Part shown: positions 1 through 10,740 of the stretch, one piece after another
Layout: every line of letters starts with the position of its first letter
Numbering within the stretch: the stretch's first letter is position 1
NCBI GenBank assembly: GCA_963966185.1
Contig: CAWZYM010000070.1
Span: forward strand, 236,501 to 300,500
Direction: 5' to 3'
Length of the DNA stretch: 64,000 nucleotides
From: Rhabditoides inermis
Lineage: Eukaryota > Nematoda > Chromadorea > Rhabditida > Rhabditidae
Translations under genes and position numbers: made by a program
Notes under the pieces: model-generated
Database searches by the model: none
Told to the model about the DNA's origin: nothing
The model's input: the letters and a program-made list of their open reading frames with translations, nothing else

Positions 1-22
1 TTCACTGGAAGTGGCATGGGGT

Positions 23-2191
23 TCACCTGCATGTGGGACAAGTCAATATCCATGAGTTTCGTATCTGACTCGTTCTCTCATTATGAATCGTTGTTCTCAT
101 TCTCACTCTCAGCTGTTCTAGCTCTCCAATCGAGTGAAAAAGCGATCGATTATCGATTAATTGTTCGAGAATCATCACAATTCTCAGCCCACAATTCATT
201 TCCATTCTCTCTTGCCTACTGTAGGTGGCAGGCTCGGCATACTGTATCTCGCTGCCAAACAGGCGCTCCAGTTTATCAATCGATCGATTATCGATCGAGT
301 TACATTGTCTAGGATCGTATACGGTAGTCGTGCTGTGAGACTTATCAGCCACAACCAGCATCCAGTGATTGTTGTAGTGGTACGGTAGCACCACTTTACT
401 GTACCTTGCATCTCGCATTGCGTTACACAGTGCGATCTCGCTTCCTTTGTATTTCCATATCACTCCACGCACGATAGCGGGGTTCATCACGTAGGCGCTC
501 GTATTACGGTATCTCGATATGAGGTAGGCATGGATTGCTTGATTGCTCATCCGCGAATTTGTACCCTCACTGTGATTGAGACAGGCCATCGCCGACCTGG
601 TCAGCTCACTTTGCACTCGATATTCTTCGAATTCATCATTTCCTTGCATCGCCGGCTCGTCTTCCATTGACGAACTCGCATCTACGTGCTCATTTCCACT
701 TTCAGTTATCGATTCCATTGATTGGTATTGTTTGACCGGTCCGTCTTGACTCGCCTCCTCGGACGTTGGTAGATCAGACTGCGATCTCTCTTCTCGCACA
801 GTCACACCAGCTGACAGCTGGCTGGACTCTATTCCACTCATCTCCTCGCTTTCTCTTATCAAAGCGGTATCGCGGCTCGCATGCGGCCTTTCCTCTCCAT
901 TCTCGTTCTCTCTTACTACATCGGATCTTGAGTGATCCGCAGCATCATTGCCTGGTTCACTCTGCGTCTCTGCCTCATTCATCGATCTATCGATTATTTC
1001 CAGTGGTTCAGTGCGCACTCTCTTCGTCTGTGCACTGCCATCCACTCTCTTTCTTTTTCGGCCGTTGCCTCCACTCACTGACTGCGAGGGGGCAATCGAT
1101 TCTGTCTGTGATGGTGGATCAGCTGACTGACTAGTCTCTGCCTCATCATCGCACTGTGAACTCTGTTTCCTTCTCTCTGCGTAGGCAGCGTGTCTTTTCT
1201 CCATCTTTTCTTTTCTCATTTCTTCCTGACTCATCTCAAACCGTTCCATTTCTGGATGTGCTTTCTTCGCATGTACAGTTGCATTCCCAACTGTGTCAAA
1301 CACTTCATTGCACACTCTGCACACGAATTCCATGTACATTTTAATTTTTGTTCCCGGTTCCAAGTCCATTTGTTCTCTCCATGGACAGGGATACGCTTTC
1401 TTCGCATTCTTTTGATAGTGTCGTCCCATCGCGTACACTCTCGCATCACCCATCAGTACGCAATTGCACCCACCGCATTTCACTTTGGCTGCGAGTGGGG
1501 CGAGCATTCTCACTCTTTTGGTTACCGTATCGAATACGGTATCATCTGTTATCATTTCATCGCCACCACCATAGAATAGAAGTGGGTCACTGTAAACTGG
1601 TCTATGCTGAATCTGGTGCAGGATTTCCTGCATCTTTTGCAAATGCCTCCGGGTTTTCACCCTCAATCTTCTTGTCAATCGTTCGCTTTTCTGCATCCAT
1701 TCCTGGCTCCACAGAATAGAGGCTAGAATAAGAGACAGAATCGAGCCAGCACGATTCACACCGACTCGTTTAGAATCGACGTCGTTCTGTTCGGGCGTGA
1801 ATATGTCTTTCTCAAATACCATTTCATCAATCTCAGCGCAAATCACGCTGATATCAGATATCACTTGGACCAGTGGAGGGTAAATCACTCCAGCCACTAG
1901 TCTCACAATCAGATCATTGCAGAATAGATAAATGTACTGTAGCCATTGGCTCGCAGTCAATGTTATCCAATCATATCCTTTTGCCTCCTTTATCAGAGGT
2001 GGATCGAATTTCGTTTCCTCATACACCAGAGGGGGGAAATCAGTATATTCCTCATACACCAGAGGGGGGACAACTGTATATTCCTCATACACCAGAGGGG
2101 GGACAACTGTATATACCTCATACACCAGAGGGGGGACAACTGTATATACCTCATACACCAGAGGGGGGTCAACTGTATATACCTCATACAC
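23..2191 (-). CDS. C48 (Ulp1/SENP-type) cysteine protease with Cys-rich fingers, probably from a mobile element
   Basis: One uninterrupted frame of 722 residues. The C-terminal ~130 residues look like an Ulp1 peptidase: catalytic His near residue 609 in NNHWMLVV, Asp near 626 in VYDPRQ, Gln about 662 and Cys about 668 in NCGLRI, with the family's preceding Ala-I-x-A-Y-L helix. Such enzymes cleave SUMO/ubiquitin-like tails. Two Cys-rich fingers precede it (CGGCNC near 242; CRVC followed by HAKKAH near 291-314), then an acidic Ser/Glu-rich linker. The first ~70 residues are an 11-residue repeat encoded by a 33-bp minisatellite, so the true start is uncertain. Lack of introns, the fingers and repetitive surroundings suggest a transposon ORF. 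In NeSL-type retrotransposons an Ulp1 domain lies upstream of reverse transcriptase, which here would be beyond the left edge. The stop at 23-25 argues against direct continuation. Confidence 0.72.
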   Translation of the reverse strand: MYEVYTVDPPLVYEVYTVVPPLVYEVYTVVPPLVYEEYTVVPPLVYEEYTDFPPLVYEETKFDPPLIKEAKGYDWITLTASQWLQYIYLFCNDLIVRLVAGVIYPPLVQVISDISVICAEIDEMVFEKDIFTPEQNDVDSKRVGVNRAGSILSLILASILWSQEWMQKSERLTRRLRVKTRRHLQKMQEILHQIQHRPVYSDPLLFYGGGDEMITDDTVFDTVTKRVRMLAPLAAKVKCGGCNCVLMGDARVYAMGRHYQKNAKKAYPCPWREQMDLEPGTKIKMYMEFVCRVCNEVFDTVGNATVHAKKAHPEMERFEMSQEEMRKEKMEKRHAAYAERRKQSSQCDDEAETSQSADPPSQTESIAPSQSVSGGNGRKRKRVDGSAQTKRVRTEPLEIIDRSMNEAETQSEPGNDAADHSRSDVVRENENGEERPHASRDTALIRESEEMSGIESSQLSAGVTVREERSQSDLPTSEEASQDGPVKQYQSMESITESGNEHVDASSSMEDEPAMQGNDEFEEYRVQSELTRSAMACLNHSEGTNSRMSNQAIHAYLISRYRNTSAYVMNPAIVRGVIWKYKGSEIALCNAMRDARYSKVVLPYHYNNHWMLVVADKSHSTTTVYDPRQCNSIDNRSIDKLERLFGSEIQYAEPATYSRQERMEMNCGLRIVMILEQLIDNRSLFHSIGELEQLRVRMRTTIHNERTSQIRNSWILTCPTCR

Positions 2192-2246
2192 CAGAGGGGG
2201 TCAACTATATATACCTCATACACCAGAGGGGGGACAACTGTATCAG
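2018..2246. repeat. 33-bp minisatellite, about 7 units
   Basis: Tandem units of 33 bp, each with CTCATACACCAGAGG followed by a G run and a CAACTGTATATAC-like half, with a degenerate unit just upstream. The unit is a multiple of three, so several frames stay open. In the minus-strand protease frame it encodes an 11-residue Tyr/Val/Pro repeat. G-run length varies between units and shifts overlapping frames. Confidence 0.9.
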
Positions 2247-2858
2247 TCTTTCGACCGGTGATCTCGTTCTCGCGGGGGCAGTCAATACAAATCGTAGCGG
2301 ACCATGAGAGGAGGAAGGGGGAACACTGGAGGGGACCAGTGAGACATCCACAATCCCGGGCAATCACAGTCACACCCAATCGCGTAAAACATACACCACC
2401 AAATGCGATACGATAATTGATATCTCGCAGATCGAAATGCGATGTGTCACCAATCAATAAGCGGGGCCGAGAGGACGCCGTCCGGCTTGGGCCGAGACAC
2501 ACGCCACCGGAAATACCCACGCACGAACCAATGCACAACACAAACAGATCGGAAGAAGTAGACATTGCCTTTGCAGAACCACTAACAGAGTCTGACTTAC
2601 GAAGGTCTTTTGACGAGCATAGCGCAACAAGTGCGTGAGAGGAAAGCCGAGCAGTGAACACATGAGGAACACACGAACGCTCGAAATCAGGCACATGCTG
2701 GATGGGATCAGCAACGTGATAGAGAACAGTGATAAGTAGATATCCAATCAGAATCATAGTACTCAATCCAAACACAACACTAGTCACAGAACAACGCCCG
2801 GGTGCGCGCATAATTACTGCCTGGGTCAACCAACCGCCCAGTGGCAGCGTACGAGCGC

Positions 2859-2918
<60 letters not shown>

Positions 2919-3132
2919 CCGGGTCGTTGAGAGAGAGACCGTGTCGACCACCAGAGAGCAGCCGGAGTGGAGTAGAGTTGAGCCAGCGACACGCCAAGAC
3001 GGTACGGGCGTACAAACACAGAACGAACGACACAAACTAGACAGCACAACAAATAGACATGGAACATATATGCAAAAGAAATGCGAAAAAGGACAGGGTC
3101 CTTAGTGTTTGAGATTGAGTGTCTTAGATAGA
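2247..3132. other. Non-coding stretch between the protease gene and the LINE
   Basis: No convincing gene. It holds a GA microsatellite at about 2863-2927 and presumably the 5' flank of the protease frame and the 3' untranslated end of the LINE. Open frames over the GA tract are low-complexity. Confidence 0.5.
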
Positions 3133-4798
3133 TCAATGCGTGATAGAGCTTTCACAAAAAGCGAGTGCCGTTTTCTGAATATGCCTGGATATCTTGGTAA
3201 GAGCGAGAATGTATCGTGCGGTTCGGAGAGCAAATGAGTTGTGTAGTAATGTGGATATAGTAGCCTTGATATGAAACGCGAAACCGCCTGTGCGCCCGCG
3301 ACTCGGTTTGATGCGGAACAGCGTTGAGAATGGGATAGCAACAAGCCCTTTATACATCTTGTGTGCAAACACGATATCACTACGAGCACGCTGCTCACAT
3401 AGACTTGTGAGACCTGAGAGCTTCAACCGGATTGAGTAGTCTGGCATTGCGAGAGGATATTCATCGGAAGGGAACACACGGTAAAAGAGGATTCGGGTGA
3501 AATAGCGCTGCACTTTCTCTAGCGCTCGTACATCTTTCAATAGGTGTGGACTCCAGACCGGCGAAGCAAACTCAACAACGGGTAGTACGTTTTGAAAAGT
3601 GAGATGAGCACGGTCTGGTCGCATGTGGTGATTGAGCGCAGCAGAAGGAGGCGAGCCCGCGCCATGCCAGATTGCGCCCGCACGGTAGCGTTGAGACATG
3701 GGTTGGCAGTGGAATCGACTTGCAAGCCGAGATCGCGCACGCGCTCGCTACTAGACAGCCTCTCACCACCTACGAGTACTCATGACAAGGGTTGGCCTTA
3801 CCCAAATGCACTACACTACACTTTGACTCAGCTAATTCAATCTGCCACTCACGAGTCCATCTACGAATGTGGTTAATCGCTGTTTGTAGTGAGAGGTGCG
3901 CGGTATCAGCTGATACGAGATTATAAGAAATGTATATCTTGATATCATCTGCGAAAGCTCGGAATTGAATATCTTTTGGCAAACCGATCTCAATACCAGT
4001 GATGTACATAATAAATAAAATTGGTCCCAAAACCGTACCCTGAGGCACTCCAGAGGGTGATTTTGCGGCTTCAGAGAAACTGTCATTGACCCTTACAGTG
4101 AACTCTCGATCATATAGGAACGACCGTACCCATTCTAACAGTACACCGCGGATACCGAAAGACTCGCACTTACACAACAATTTCTCAAGATTAACCTTAT
4201 CGAATGCCTTTCTAAAATCGAAATACACTGTGACATGTGCTCGCTTCCACGCAGTAGGAATCGCTCCTTCGCGCAATGATATGTTGAAAATGATTGACAA
4301 GGGAAGCGAGAAATCTCGAGCGCACTTTTTCAGAACAATTGGAGGGATACAGTCTGCGGGTAATGAGCACGATTGTTTGAGGCGTCTCAGGAACGGGGTC
4401 ACATCGGATGAGAATAGGGGCGGCATCTCGAAAGTAGCGGTGGTGCGAGGGAGGAGTGGTGGAATAGCTGTGTTTTCTCGCACGAACACCGACTCAAAGA
4501 ACTGTGAGAACGCAGTGGCCTTATCACTATCGCGGTGGATGTACTCTCCAGAGAGTGATTGCATGCGAATGGGGAGAGATGGTTTCGGCTTGACAACGGA
4601 TGACACAAATGCGTGGAACGTGCTGCTACCCTTGAGGGACTGCTGCTTTGTTTTACTTTTATCATAGCGTCTCAAGTGGCGGGTGAGATCGAAACAAACT
4701 CGCGCGTACAGGGGATCATTTGACAAACCACTATCAAACAGCTGCGCTTTTTGACGGAACAGGTTGCGAATGTGGATGGGATAATGACTGCCACTTAG
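3133..4798 (-). pseudogene. LINE ORF2, reverse transcriptase and C-terminal part
   Basis: Palm motifs are visible: motif A YFDFRKAFDKV, motif B GVPQGTVLGP and motif C FADDIKIY, in that order, followed after a frameshift near 3,700-3,780 by the LINE C-terminal region (FASPVWSPHLLKDVRALEKV). Between an upstream AHVTV and motif A the fingers segment with the usual NYRPISL-like motif is missing, an in-frame deletion of roughly 80-90 codons relative to family members. The polymerase is therefore inactive even though the frame is open. Confidence 0.85.
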
Positions 4799-4859
4799 AT
4801 AAATAATAAACGCAACATAATAATTGCGATAACAAACAAAACAAAAAAGGGGGTGAGAC
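4799..4859. repeat. 61-bp target-site duplication, left copy
   Basis: This 61-bp sequence is identical to 9,424-9,484. The two copies bracket the Penelope-like element and both encode the same stretch of the LINE linker on the minus strand, as expected of duplicated target DNA. Confidence 0.88.
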
Positions 4860-5243
4860 AGAGAGAAAGACAGAGAGATAAAAGATAAAAGCCGTTTCGG
4901 GTGTAAAACGCTATACGGCAAAACTTTGTCCCTCCCACCCTCGTCAGTAACGATAGAGAGACGTGTAATTTTTGAATGGATAGTATTGTATATGGTATAT
5001 AAAAAGAAAGGAAAGAAAACGCGAAATAACTATCATAAGCAAGCAAGTTACAAGTAATGAGCACAAAAACAGTGTGGAGACGCTTGAGAATTTGTTTGTG
5101 AGTGACTGCGCGAGGCAGTGGGATGGGTGTGGCGTGGCTACAGCGTAGTCTGCCGTAGGTCTCCTTGAGGTCACTCGCACTGAGTGTGCAGTGCTGGGTT
5201 TAGTTCAAAGATCAATATTTCCGGTGCGGGCGTTAATCACTTC

Positions 5244-8006
5244 TCAATTAAAAAGTTTCAAAAAGGACTCCATTTTTTCAAGATTATATTTTATAGTGAG
5301 AGATTTATTCTGCATAACTGCGTATGCAATTTTCATGTTTATTTCTTGACTGGGAAAACCGTTTCTTATAAATTTATCTCGTAGTTCTTTGATTCTAGAC
5401 ATAAAAGTCTTCTTCTCAGTACAACATCTGTATATTCTCAGTACTTCTCCATTCAAACAGTTCCACGATATGCTGCGTTTCATGTTTGTATTGTATTTTG
5501 GATAGCGGACTATTTCGAACGAGTATTCATCTGTCTTATTATAAAGTGAAGTAATTATTTGATTTTTAATGGTTATTTCGAGATCAAGGAAGACTGTTTG
5601 TTTATCAGTGGCGCTTGTTTGTTCGAGTGTTAGTGAATTATGGTAAATAGACTGAATTTTTGAGATAATGTCATGGTCATTGTGTCTATATATTATCAGT
5701 AGATCATCCATGTATCTATATCCTCTTACCTGGTAATGTTTGAAATTGGGATTTTGTTTCATGAATGTGTATTCCATGTGTGAGAGTGTCAAATCAGCAA
5801 TGAGAGGAGAAGCATTATTTCCTTGCGGAATGCCGGATATCTGTTGATATATATTGTCTCCATAGACAGCAAAGCTGTTTTGGAGGATATACTCAATCAT
5901 AAATTTGACGTCATCTTTCGTGTAGGTTCTGTTGGTGTTTCGGGATGAATCATTTTCTTTAGGATTATTGTAAAAGACTTTATTGTAAGTTACGGTGATA
6001 TAGTTTTTACCACTGTTTTTAAAACATAATTCTATCAGTTCGAACATGTGTTTCTTAACAACGTCATGTGGAAGATTTGTAAACAGACTGCTGAAATCTG
6101 CACAATAGATCAATTTGTTTGAAATGTTATCGATACCCCTAAGGTCATCGACGACTTCAATGCTGTTATCCACCGACCAGTACGGGGATGACTTTTGTCC
6201 ATTTCGTTGTCTAATAGTTTCAGAATAGTTTTTGAAATGACTTTTCATGTGTTTTAGAATTCTTTGCGTATCTATAGAAATAGCTTTGATACTGCTATTA
6301 TAAGCGCCTGTGATGAATCTAAATTTTATTGGAGTTTTGTGCATTTTTGGGATGGCATAAATTTTGGGTAACGCTAGGTCCTTACTTTTGGTTTCGAGGT
6401 TGAGGCTTTTTGTGGTAATTTCATGTCTTTTAATAATAGATGAATATGTTTCACGGTCATATATTTTATATGTGGGGTTAGAAGCAATATTTTTTCTCGT
6501 TACATGATCAAAACCTAATTCTTTGTTCATGGTTATTACGTAAAGTTTTTTGCAAGTAAGTGCAAAATTACCTGCGGCTTTGTCAATGCATGTGATGATG
6601 AAGTGTTTTTGAAGTTCTTTTAGTTCTTTATGCAAAGAATGCCAATTATTTTCATTAGAATATGGAATGTATTGTTTTCTCAGCTTTATTTTAAATTGTG
6701 AGAGTATTGAATTTGTGACAAGATTTTCAATGTTTTTATGGAGTTGATATTTGTTAGCAATAAGTTTGCAGAATTGGTTTAGTGTAGTTTCAACCTCAGT
6801 TTGGATATCATTTATTGTGTACCTTTTTTGTTCTCTGAATTTTGTTCCTTGTTCCATAAGGTTTCGTAGTTTTGGATTCTCGATTATGTTTAGATTTCCA
6901 GTTACTATATGATTGTGATGAGAATTAATGAAGTTTTTATAAGTTGTTTTACATTCACATTCACTTTCAATGATGTTAGAAATCATATCGTTGTTCAATT
7001 CTTTTAAAAATGAGTTGTAATTTGCTATTTTATGGAATATAGAAAGTTCGTTCTCGTATGTTATTCTTACTTGTTGTATTTTACTTCCAACTAGCGTATT
7101 AGTTTCTTTAATGCATTTATTAATAATTTTTGATAGATTAATATTTTCCATAAATTGGCCATAGTATCTTATTTTAACGTAGTGATAGTTGTCGGGCTTA
7201 TGTATAGTATTTTCTTTTTTGTAATTTGTGAGAAAATTGCAAACCATTGCAAATATTTTTCTTTTGACGTATGGTGATAGTAGATTGAAGTCTAAATTAT
7301 TGATCATGTAGTTTGTTAGCGTTTCTACTGAATGTTTGGATAAGCATCTGTAATATTTGTAGAGATCTGTTCTTTCAAGTGATTCTATATTTGTAAGCAA
7401 TTCTTGTATAGATTTTGTGTTTTTACCCTTTTTAAGTGATCTTCTCTTTTTACCTCTTCTTTTCTTTGTTTCGAATTGAATATTTTGACTGTAAAATGGA
7501 TGATTTTTAATCTTTCCAAGAGTTAAATTGTTTGAAATATTTCCAAAAGATTTTATTTGATCATTTAGACCAAATGGGTATGCTGATATTAATGTTTTAA
7601 TCCAATATAGTTCTTTCGAAAGTCTAATTTGAGTGTTACTATTTTCTTCATGATTGTCAAGAATTTCTATCGTGAAGTCTTCTGGGTTGTGGTCGTTTGC
7701 TTGGAAATGATTACTTATGTAAGTATTGTATTTATCGTTTTTGAAGGAATTTCTGTGTTTTGACATTCTTTGTTTCAGTGTTGTGCTAGTTTCGCCAACA
7801 TACTGGATTTTACATTTGTTGCATGTAATAAGATAGATTAGGCACGTTGAAGAACAATTAGCATCACCGTATTTCATAGTAGGATGCGTAAATCCTGTTT
7901 GACTGCTTTTTGTTGTGTTTGCGAATTTTAGTTTGGGGCAGATAACGCACTGTTTTATAGTACAGCGTATTCCATTAGCTGTGGTTGAGGTGGGTATAAT
8001 GGCCAT
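5244..8006 (-). CDS. Penelope-like reverse transcriptase with N-terminal GIY-YIG endonuclease
   Basis: Intact 920-residue frame. Residues ~20-60 hold Cys pairs (CVICPKL; CSSTCLIYLITCNKCK), followed by a GIY-YIG nuclease core at about 50-130 (LIYLITCNKCKIQYVGET, then a KQRMSKHR helix). The telomerase-related polymerase occupies roughly 480-830: motif A CADFSSLFTNLP near 640, motif B GIPQGNNASP near 730, motif C YRYMDDLLI near 764 and motif D FLDLEI near 795. In canonical Penelope elements the endonuclease is C-terminal; here it is N-terminal, the permuted layout known from the Naiad/Chlamys group. The enzyme nicks target DNA and copies its own RNA. All catalytic motifs are present, so it may encode active protein. 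The start is the first Met of the frame; no splice evidence was seen. Confidence 0.85.
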   Translation of the reverse strand: MAIIPTSTTANGIRCTIKQCVICPKLKFANTTKSSQTGFTHPTMKYGDANCSSTCLIYLITCNKCKIQYVGETSTTLKQRMSKHRNSFKNDKYNTYISNHFQANDHNPEDFTIEILDNHEENSNTQIRLSKELYWIKTLISAYPFGLNDQIKSFGNISNNLTLGKIKNHPFYSQNIQFETKKRRGKKRRSLKKGKNTKSIQELLTNIESLERTDLYKYYRCLSKHSVETLTNYMINNLDFNLLSPYVKRKIFAMVCNFLTNYKKENTIHKPDNYHYVKIRYYGQFMENINLSKIINKCIKETNTLVGSKIQQVRITYENELSIFHKIANYNSFLKELNNDMISNIIESECECKTTYKNFINSHHNHIVTGNLNIIENPKLRNLMEQGTKFREQKRYTINDIQTEVETTLNQFCKLIANKYQLHKNIENLVTNSILSQFKIKLRKQYIPYSNENNWHSLHKELKELQKHFIITCIDKAAGNFALTCKKLYVITMNKELGFDHVTRKNIASNPTYKIYDRETYSSIIKRHEITTKSLNLETKSKDLALPKIYAIPKMHKTPIKFRFITGAYNSSIKAISIDTQRILKHMKSHFKNYSETIRQRNGQKSSPYWSVDNSIEVVDDLRGIDNISNKLIYCADFSSLFTNLPHDVVKKHMFELIELCFKNSGKNYITVTYNKVFYNNPKENDSSRNTNRTYTKDDVKFMIEYILQNSFAVYGDNIYQQISGIPQGNNASPLIADLTLSHMEYTFMKQNPNFKHYQVRGYRYMDDLLIIYRHNDHDIISKIQSIYHNSLTLEQTSATDKQTVFLDLEITIKNQIITSLYNKTDEYSFEIVRYPKYNTNMKRSISWNCLNGEVLRIYRCCTEKKTFMSRIKELRDKFIRNGFPSQEINMKIAYAVMQNKSLTIKYNLEKMESFLKLFN

Positions 8007-8703
8007 TTTTGACTTTCCTTCCCTCCGGCATTTGATATTGTTATTTTGATAGTAAGCGAATTGGGTGGTTGGGGTGTTCGGTGTTTAGTGGCCACCGAGC
8101 CGGAAGTAAGTGGGTGCACTGTGGTGACAGAGTATATTTGTTGGTGAAGTGATGAATAATAAGTATTGGTCGGACTGGGTATCCCTGTCCCCTCATCACG
8201 GTAGGCGTCAGGACACACCACTGTGCGGTAAGGTACCGTCCTGATCATTAATCCTCATCATGATGAAGGCGATTTTTTAAATTCCGAGGTTGAATCCTCG
8301 TGGTATTTTACTTAATAATGGATGTCTTGGATAGGTTGTAAGCTCAATCAATGTAAATTTTATTTAGCCATTGTTGGTGATAATTGTTGATCAGCGCGGA
8401 TGAAAGGCGAGTTTGTTATTGTAGCGTTAGTTGAATACATTGTGACTGTTCTTTTATTTTAGAAGTTTTGAATTGGGAGGGAAAAGTTGTGTTTTGAAAA
8501 GTTGTTATGTCAGAAGGAAGGTAGTCAATAATGATTGGTAATCTTGAATTAATATAACCGTAAATGTAGTAAGAGTGATCAGGACTAAGTCCTGATAGGA
8601 TCAGTTGAATGTATTAGAGACAATGTCTCTTAAGAGTGGAGTCAGAAGAATAAACTTCTGAGTGCATTCCAAAGGAATACAGTAGTGAAAGAGTCACCGC
8701 CAT

Positions 8704-9212
8704 TTGGCGGCGTGGTGGGTGAGGCGAACCTCGATCGCTGCCCGCTAGGGGTAGCGTGGTGGGTGAGGCGAACCTCGATCGCTGCCCGCTAGGGGTAGCG
8801 TGGTGGGTGAGGCGAACCTCGATCGCTGCCCGCAAGGGGTAGCGTGGTGGGTGAGGCGAACCTCGATCGCTGCCCGCTAGGGGTAGCGTGGTGGGTGAGG
8901 CGAACCTCGATCGCTGCCCGCTAGGGGTGGCGTGGTAGGTGAGGCGAACCTCGATCGCTGCCCGCTAGGGGTAGCGTGGTGGGTGAGGCGAACCTCGATC
9001 GCTGCCCGCTAGGGGTAGCGTGGTGGGTGAGGCGAACCTCGATCGCTGCCCGCTAGGGGTGGCGTGGTAGGTGAGGCGAACCTCGATCGCTGCCCGCAAG
9101 GGGTAGCGTGGTGGGTGAGGCGAACCTCGATCGCTGCCCGCTAGGGGTAGCGTGGTGGGTGAGGCGGACCTCGATCGCTGCCCGTTGGGGGTAGCGTGGT
9201 GGGTGAGGCAAG
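8704..9212. repeat. 45-bp minisatellite in the Penelope leader, about 11 units
   Basis: Units of 45 bp with GGTGGGTGAGGCGAACCTCG followed by ATCGCTGCCCGCTAGGGGTAGC. Variants (TAGGGG/AAGGGG, GTAGC/GTGGC) recur along the array. Each unit contains the short inverted repeat GAGGCGAACCTC. It lies upstream of the Penelope frame and has no spacers of varying sequence. Confidence 0.92.
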
Positions 9213-9423
9213 CCTCATAAGGAAACAAGCTCATGATAGCAAGTGTAGTGATGAGAATTAATGATTTAATATGTAAGAAGAAGAAAAAAGGAGAAAAGGG
9301 TTAGTGCATAATGGATAATAATTGCGAACGGAGATATTGATCATGCGATCGATATTCCCCCCCGGGTCAGAAAAGGGAGTGAGTCACAGACTACACAGTC
9401 ACCGAATCTTACCGGTACAAACA

Positions 9424-9484
9424 ATAAATAATAAACGCAACATAATAATTGCGATAACAAACAAAACAAAAAAGGGGGTGAGAC
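9424..9484. repeat. 61-bp target-site duplication, right copy
   Basis: Identical to 4,799-4,859. Next to it the endonuclease half of LINE ORF2 stops matching the rest of the ORF. Such a length is far beyond a transposase-type duplication and points to widely spaced nicks during target-primed retrotransposition. Confidence 0.88.
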
Positions 9485-10352
9485 CCCCCAAAAAGGGGGT
9501 TAGATTTCCTACGTTTGAAAGGGACGTGTTTACCGAGAATTATTATCACAGTTGACACGAAACGCGCATACATTTCATCCATATCCATACCCGAACAGTG
9601 CTCAAACATTTGGAACCAGTCGGTGGCGCGCAGAGAATGACCGATTGCATCAAAATCAGCCGCATGGAAATTCGGATATTGTTTTATAACAGGTGGGATT
9701 GCGGGGCAGCTAATTGTGGCAGCGATAGAGAGATGATCATTCGAATGGCAAAAGCGGTCAGTCACCTCAGCGCTCACCACGGCTGGGGCATTTGTCAAAA
9801 GCCAATCGATAGTGCGGTTTTGGCAGGTTGGAGTGGACACGCAGTGAGTGATGTCAAATGAAGACCAGAGATCTCGAAAACGAGCGTATTTTGAATCAAA
9901 TGTAGGGTCGACATTGAAATCACCTACGACAACTTGGGTGTGATCGCAAGTGAGTAGGTCAGAGAGCGCGTCAGTGAGATTCATCGGCGGATGCGACCGT
10001 GGATGGAGGGCGGTAAACACATATAAAACGGAGTTTCATAGCGCAAGACAAATCAAAGGCTAACACATCACAGCTACTTTTCAAAGAGAGAGTTTAACGC
10101 GGTTTACTACAAAATGATCACGCACCAATACAAGTACACCACCACCGTGGCGGTTTCTATCCTTGCGCATAACAAGATAGAGATAGGGCATATCGCGAGT
10201 GAGCCACTGTCGACAATTGATTTGCATAGAAACGACTCAACTATCACATAAATATGGGGCTTATAAAGTGACATGTGTGCATGTAGAAAATGGGTTTTGT
10301 TAACAATAGATCGGGCATTGAAATAGAATACGAGAAGAACGTACGGTTGCAT
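9485..10352 (-). pseudogene. LINE ORF2, apurinic endonuclease domain
   Basis: Starts with the APE-domain signature LVFYFNARSIVNK at about 10,310-10,345 and, after a frameshift between roughly 10,020 and 10,107, continues with VVVGDFNVDP and, near the C-terminal end, HSNDHLSI, which correspond to the conserved GDFN and SDH motifs of LINE endonucleases. The frame then runs into the 61-bp duplication bordering the Penelope-like insertion. The domain nicks target DNA to prime reverse transcription. The frameshift makes this copy non-functional. Confidence 0.8.
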
Positions 10353-10740
10353 GATGCGCTAGTGGTTTTTTGGCTGCAGCGACGGCGTCTCCTCCACAGT
10401 GTGTACCTCCGAAGAGGGAACACTAGGAGAGGAGTCCATCACATGGTCGATCGGCAGCTGGGGAGCGGCCGATGCCCAGGTGAAACCGCGCGAACTGAGA
10501 GAAGGAGTAGTGAGAGGGAGAGGCTGCGCGTTAGCGCCGGTGGCAAGTGACTGCGAGAGGGGAGCGGCGAGAGAGGCAAGGGCCGAGTCATCTTCGACCT
10601 TTCGAGCGATTTGCTTTTTCAGGTCAGGGATGTTCTCGCGCAGAGTGATCACACCCCCATAGATGACCCAGTCCTTGCCGGTGGCCTTGCGCTTGTCCGT
10701 GCACTCGACCTGCAGTGCCTTGAGGGCAGTGCGTTCCTCA

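Larger units (their letters stand above)
4860..9423 (-). mobile_element. Penelope-like retroelement inserted in the LINE
   Basis: A 4.56-kb insertion bounded by 61-bp duplications. On the minus strand it has a 5' leader with a 45-bp minisatellite (9,212-8,704), about 700 bp of further leader, one long reading frame (8,006-5,244) and a 3' region of about 0.38 kb. AT content is clearly higher than in the surrounding LINE. I saw neither obvious long terminal repeats nor a convincing hammerhead ribozyme core, both of which occur in many Penelope elements. The intact frame suggests a fairly young copy. Confidence 0.85.

Noticed and set aside
1993..3033. 346-codon minus frame overlapping the Ulp1 gene start
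   Set aside because: It reads the 33-bp minisatellite in another frame and the GA microsatellite as Ser-Leu; no domain.
8150..8700. Hammerhead ribozyme expected near Penelope-like element ends
   Set aside because: Stem-loops such as CAGGACTAAGTCCTG exist, but I found no CTGATGA...GAAA core in the right order on either strand.
8704..9212. CRISPR-like array
   Set aside because: Eukaryotic context, 45-bp units contiguous without unique spacers. The same applies to the 48-bp array at 12.55-13.86 kb and the 33-bp array at 2.0 kb.
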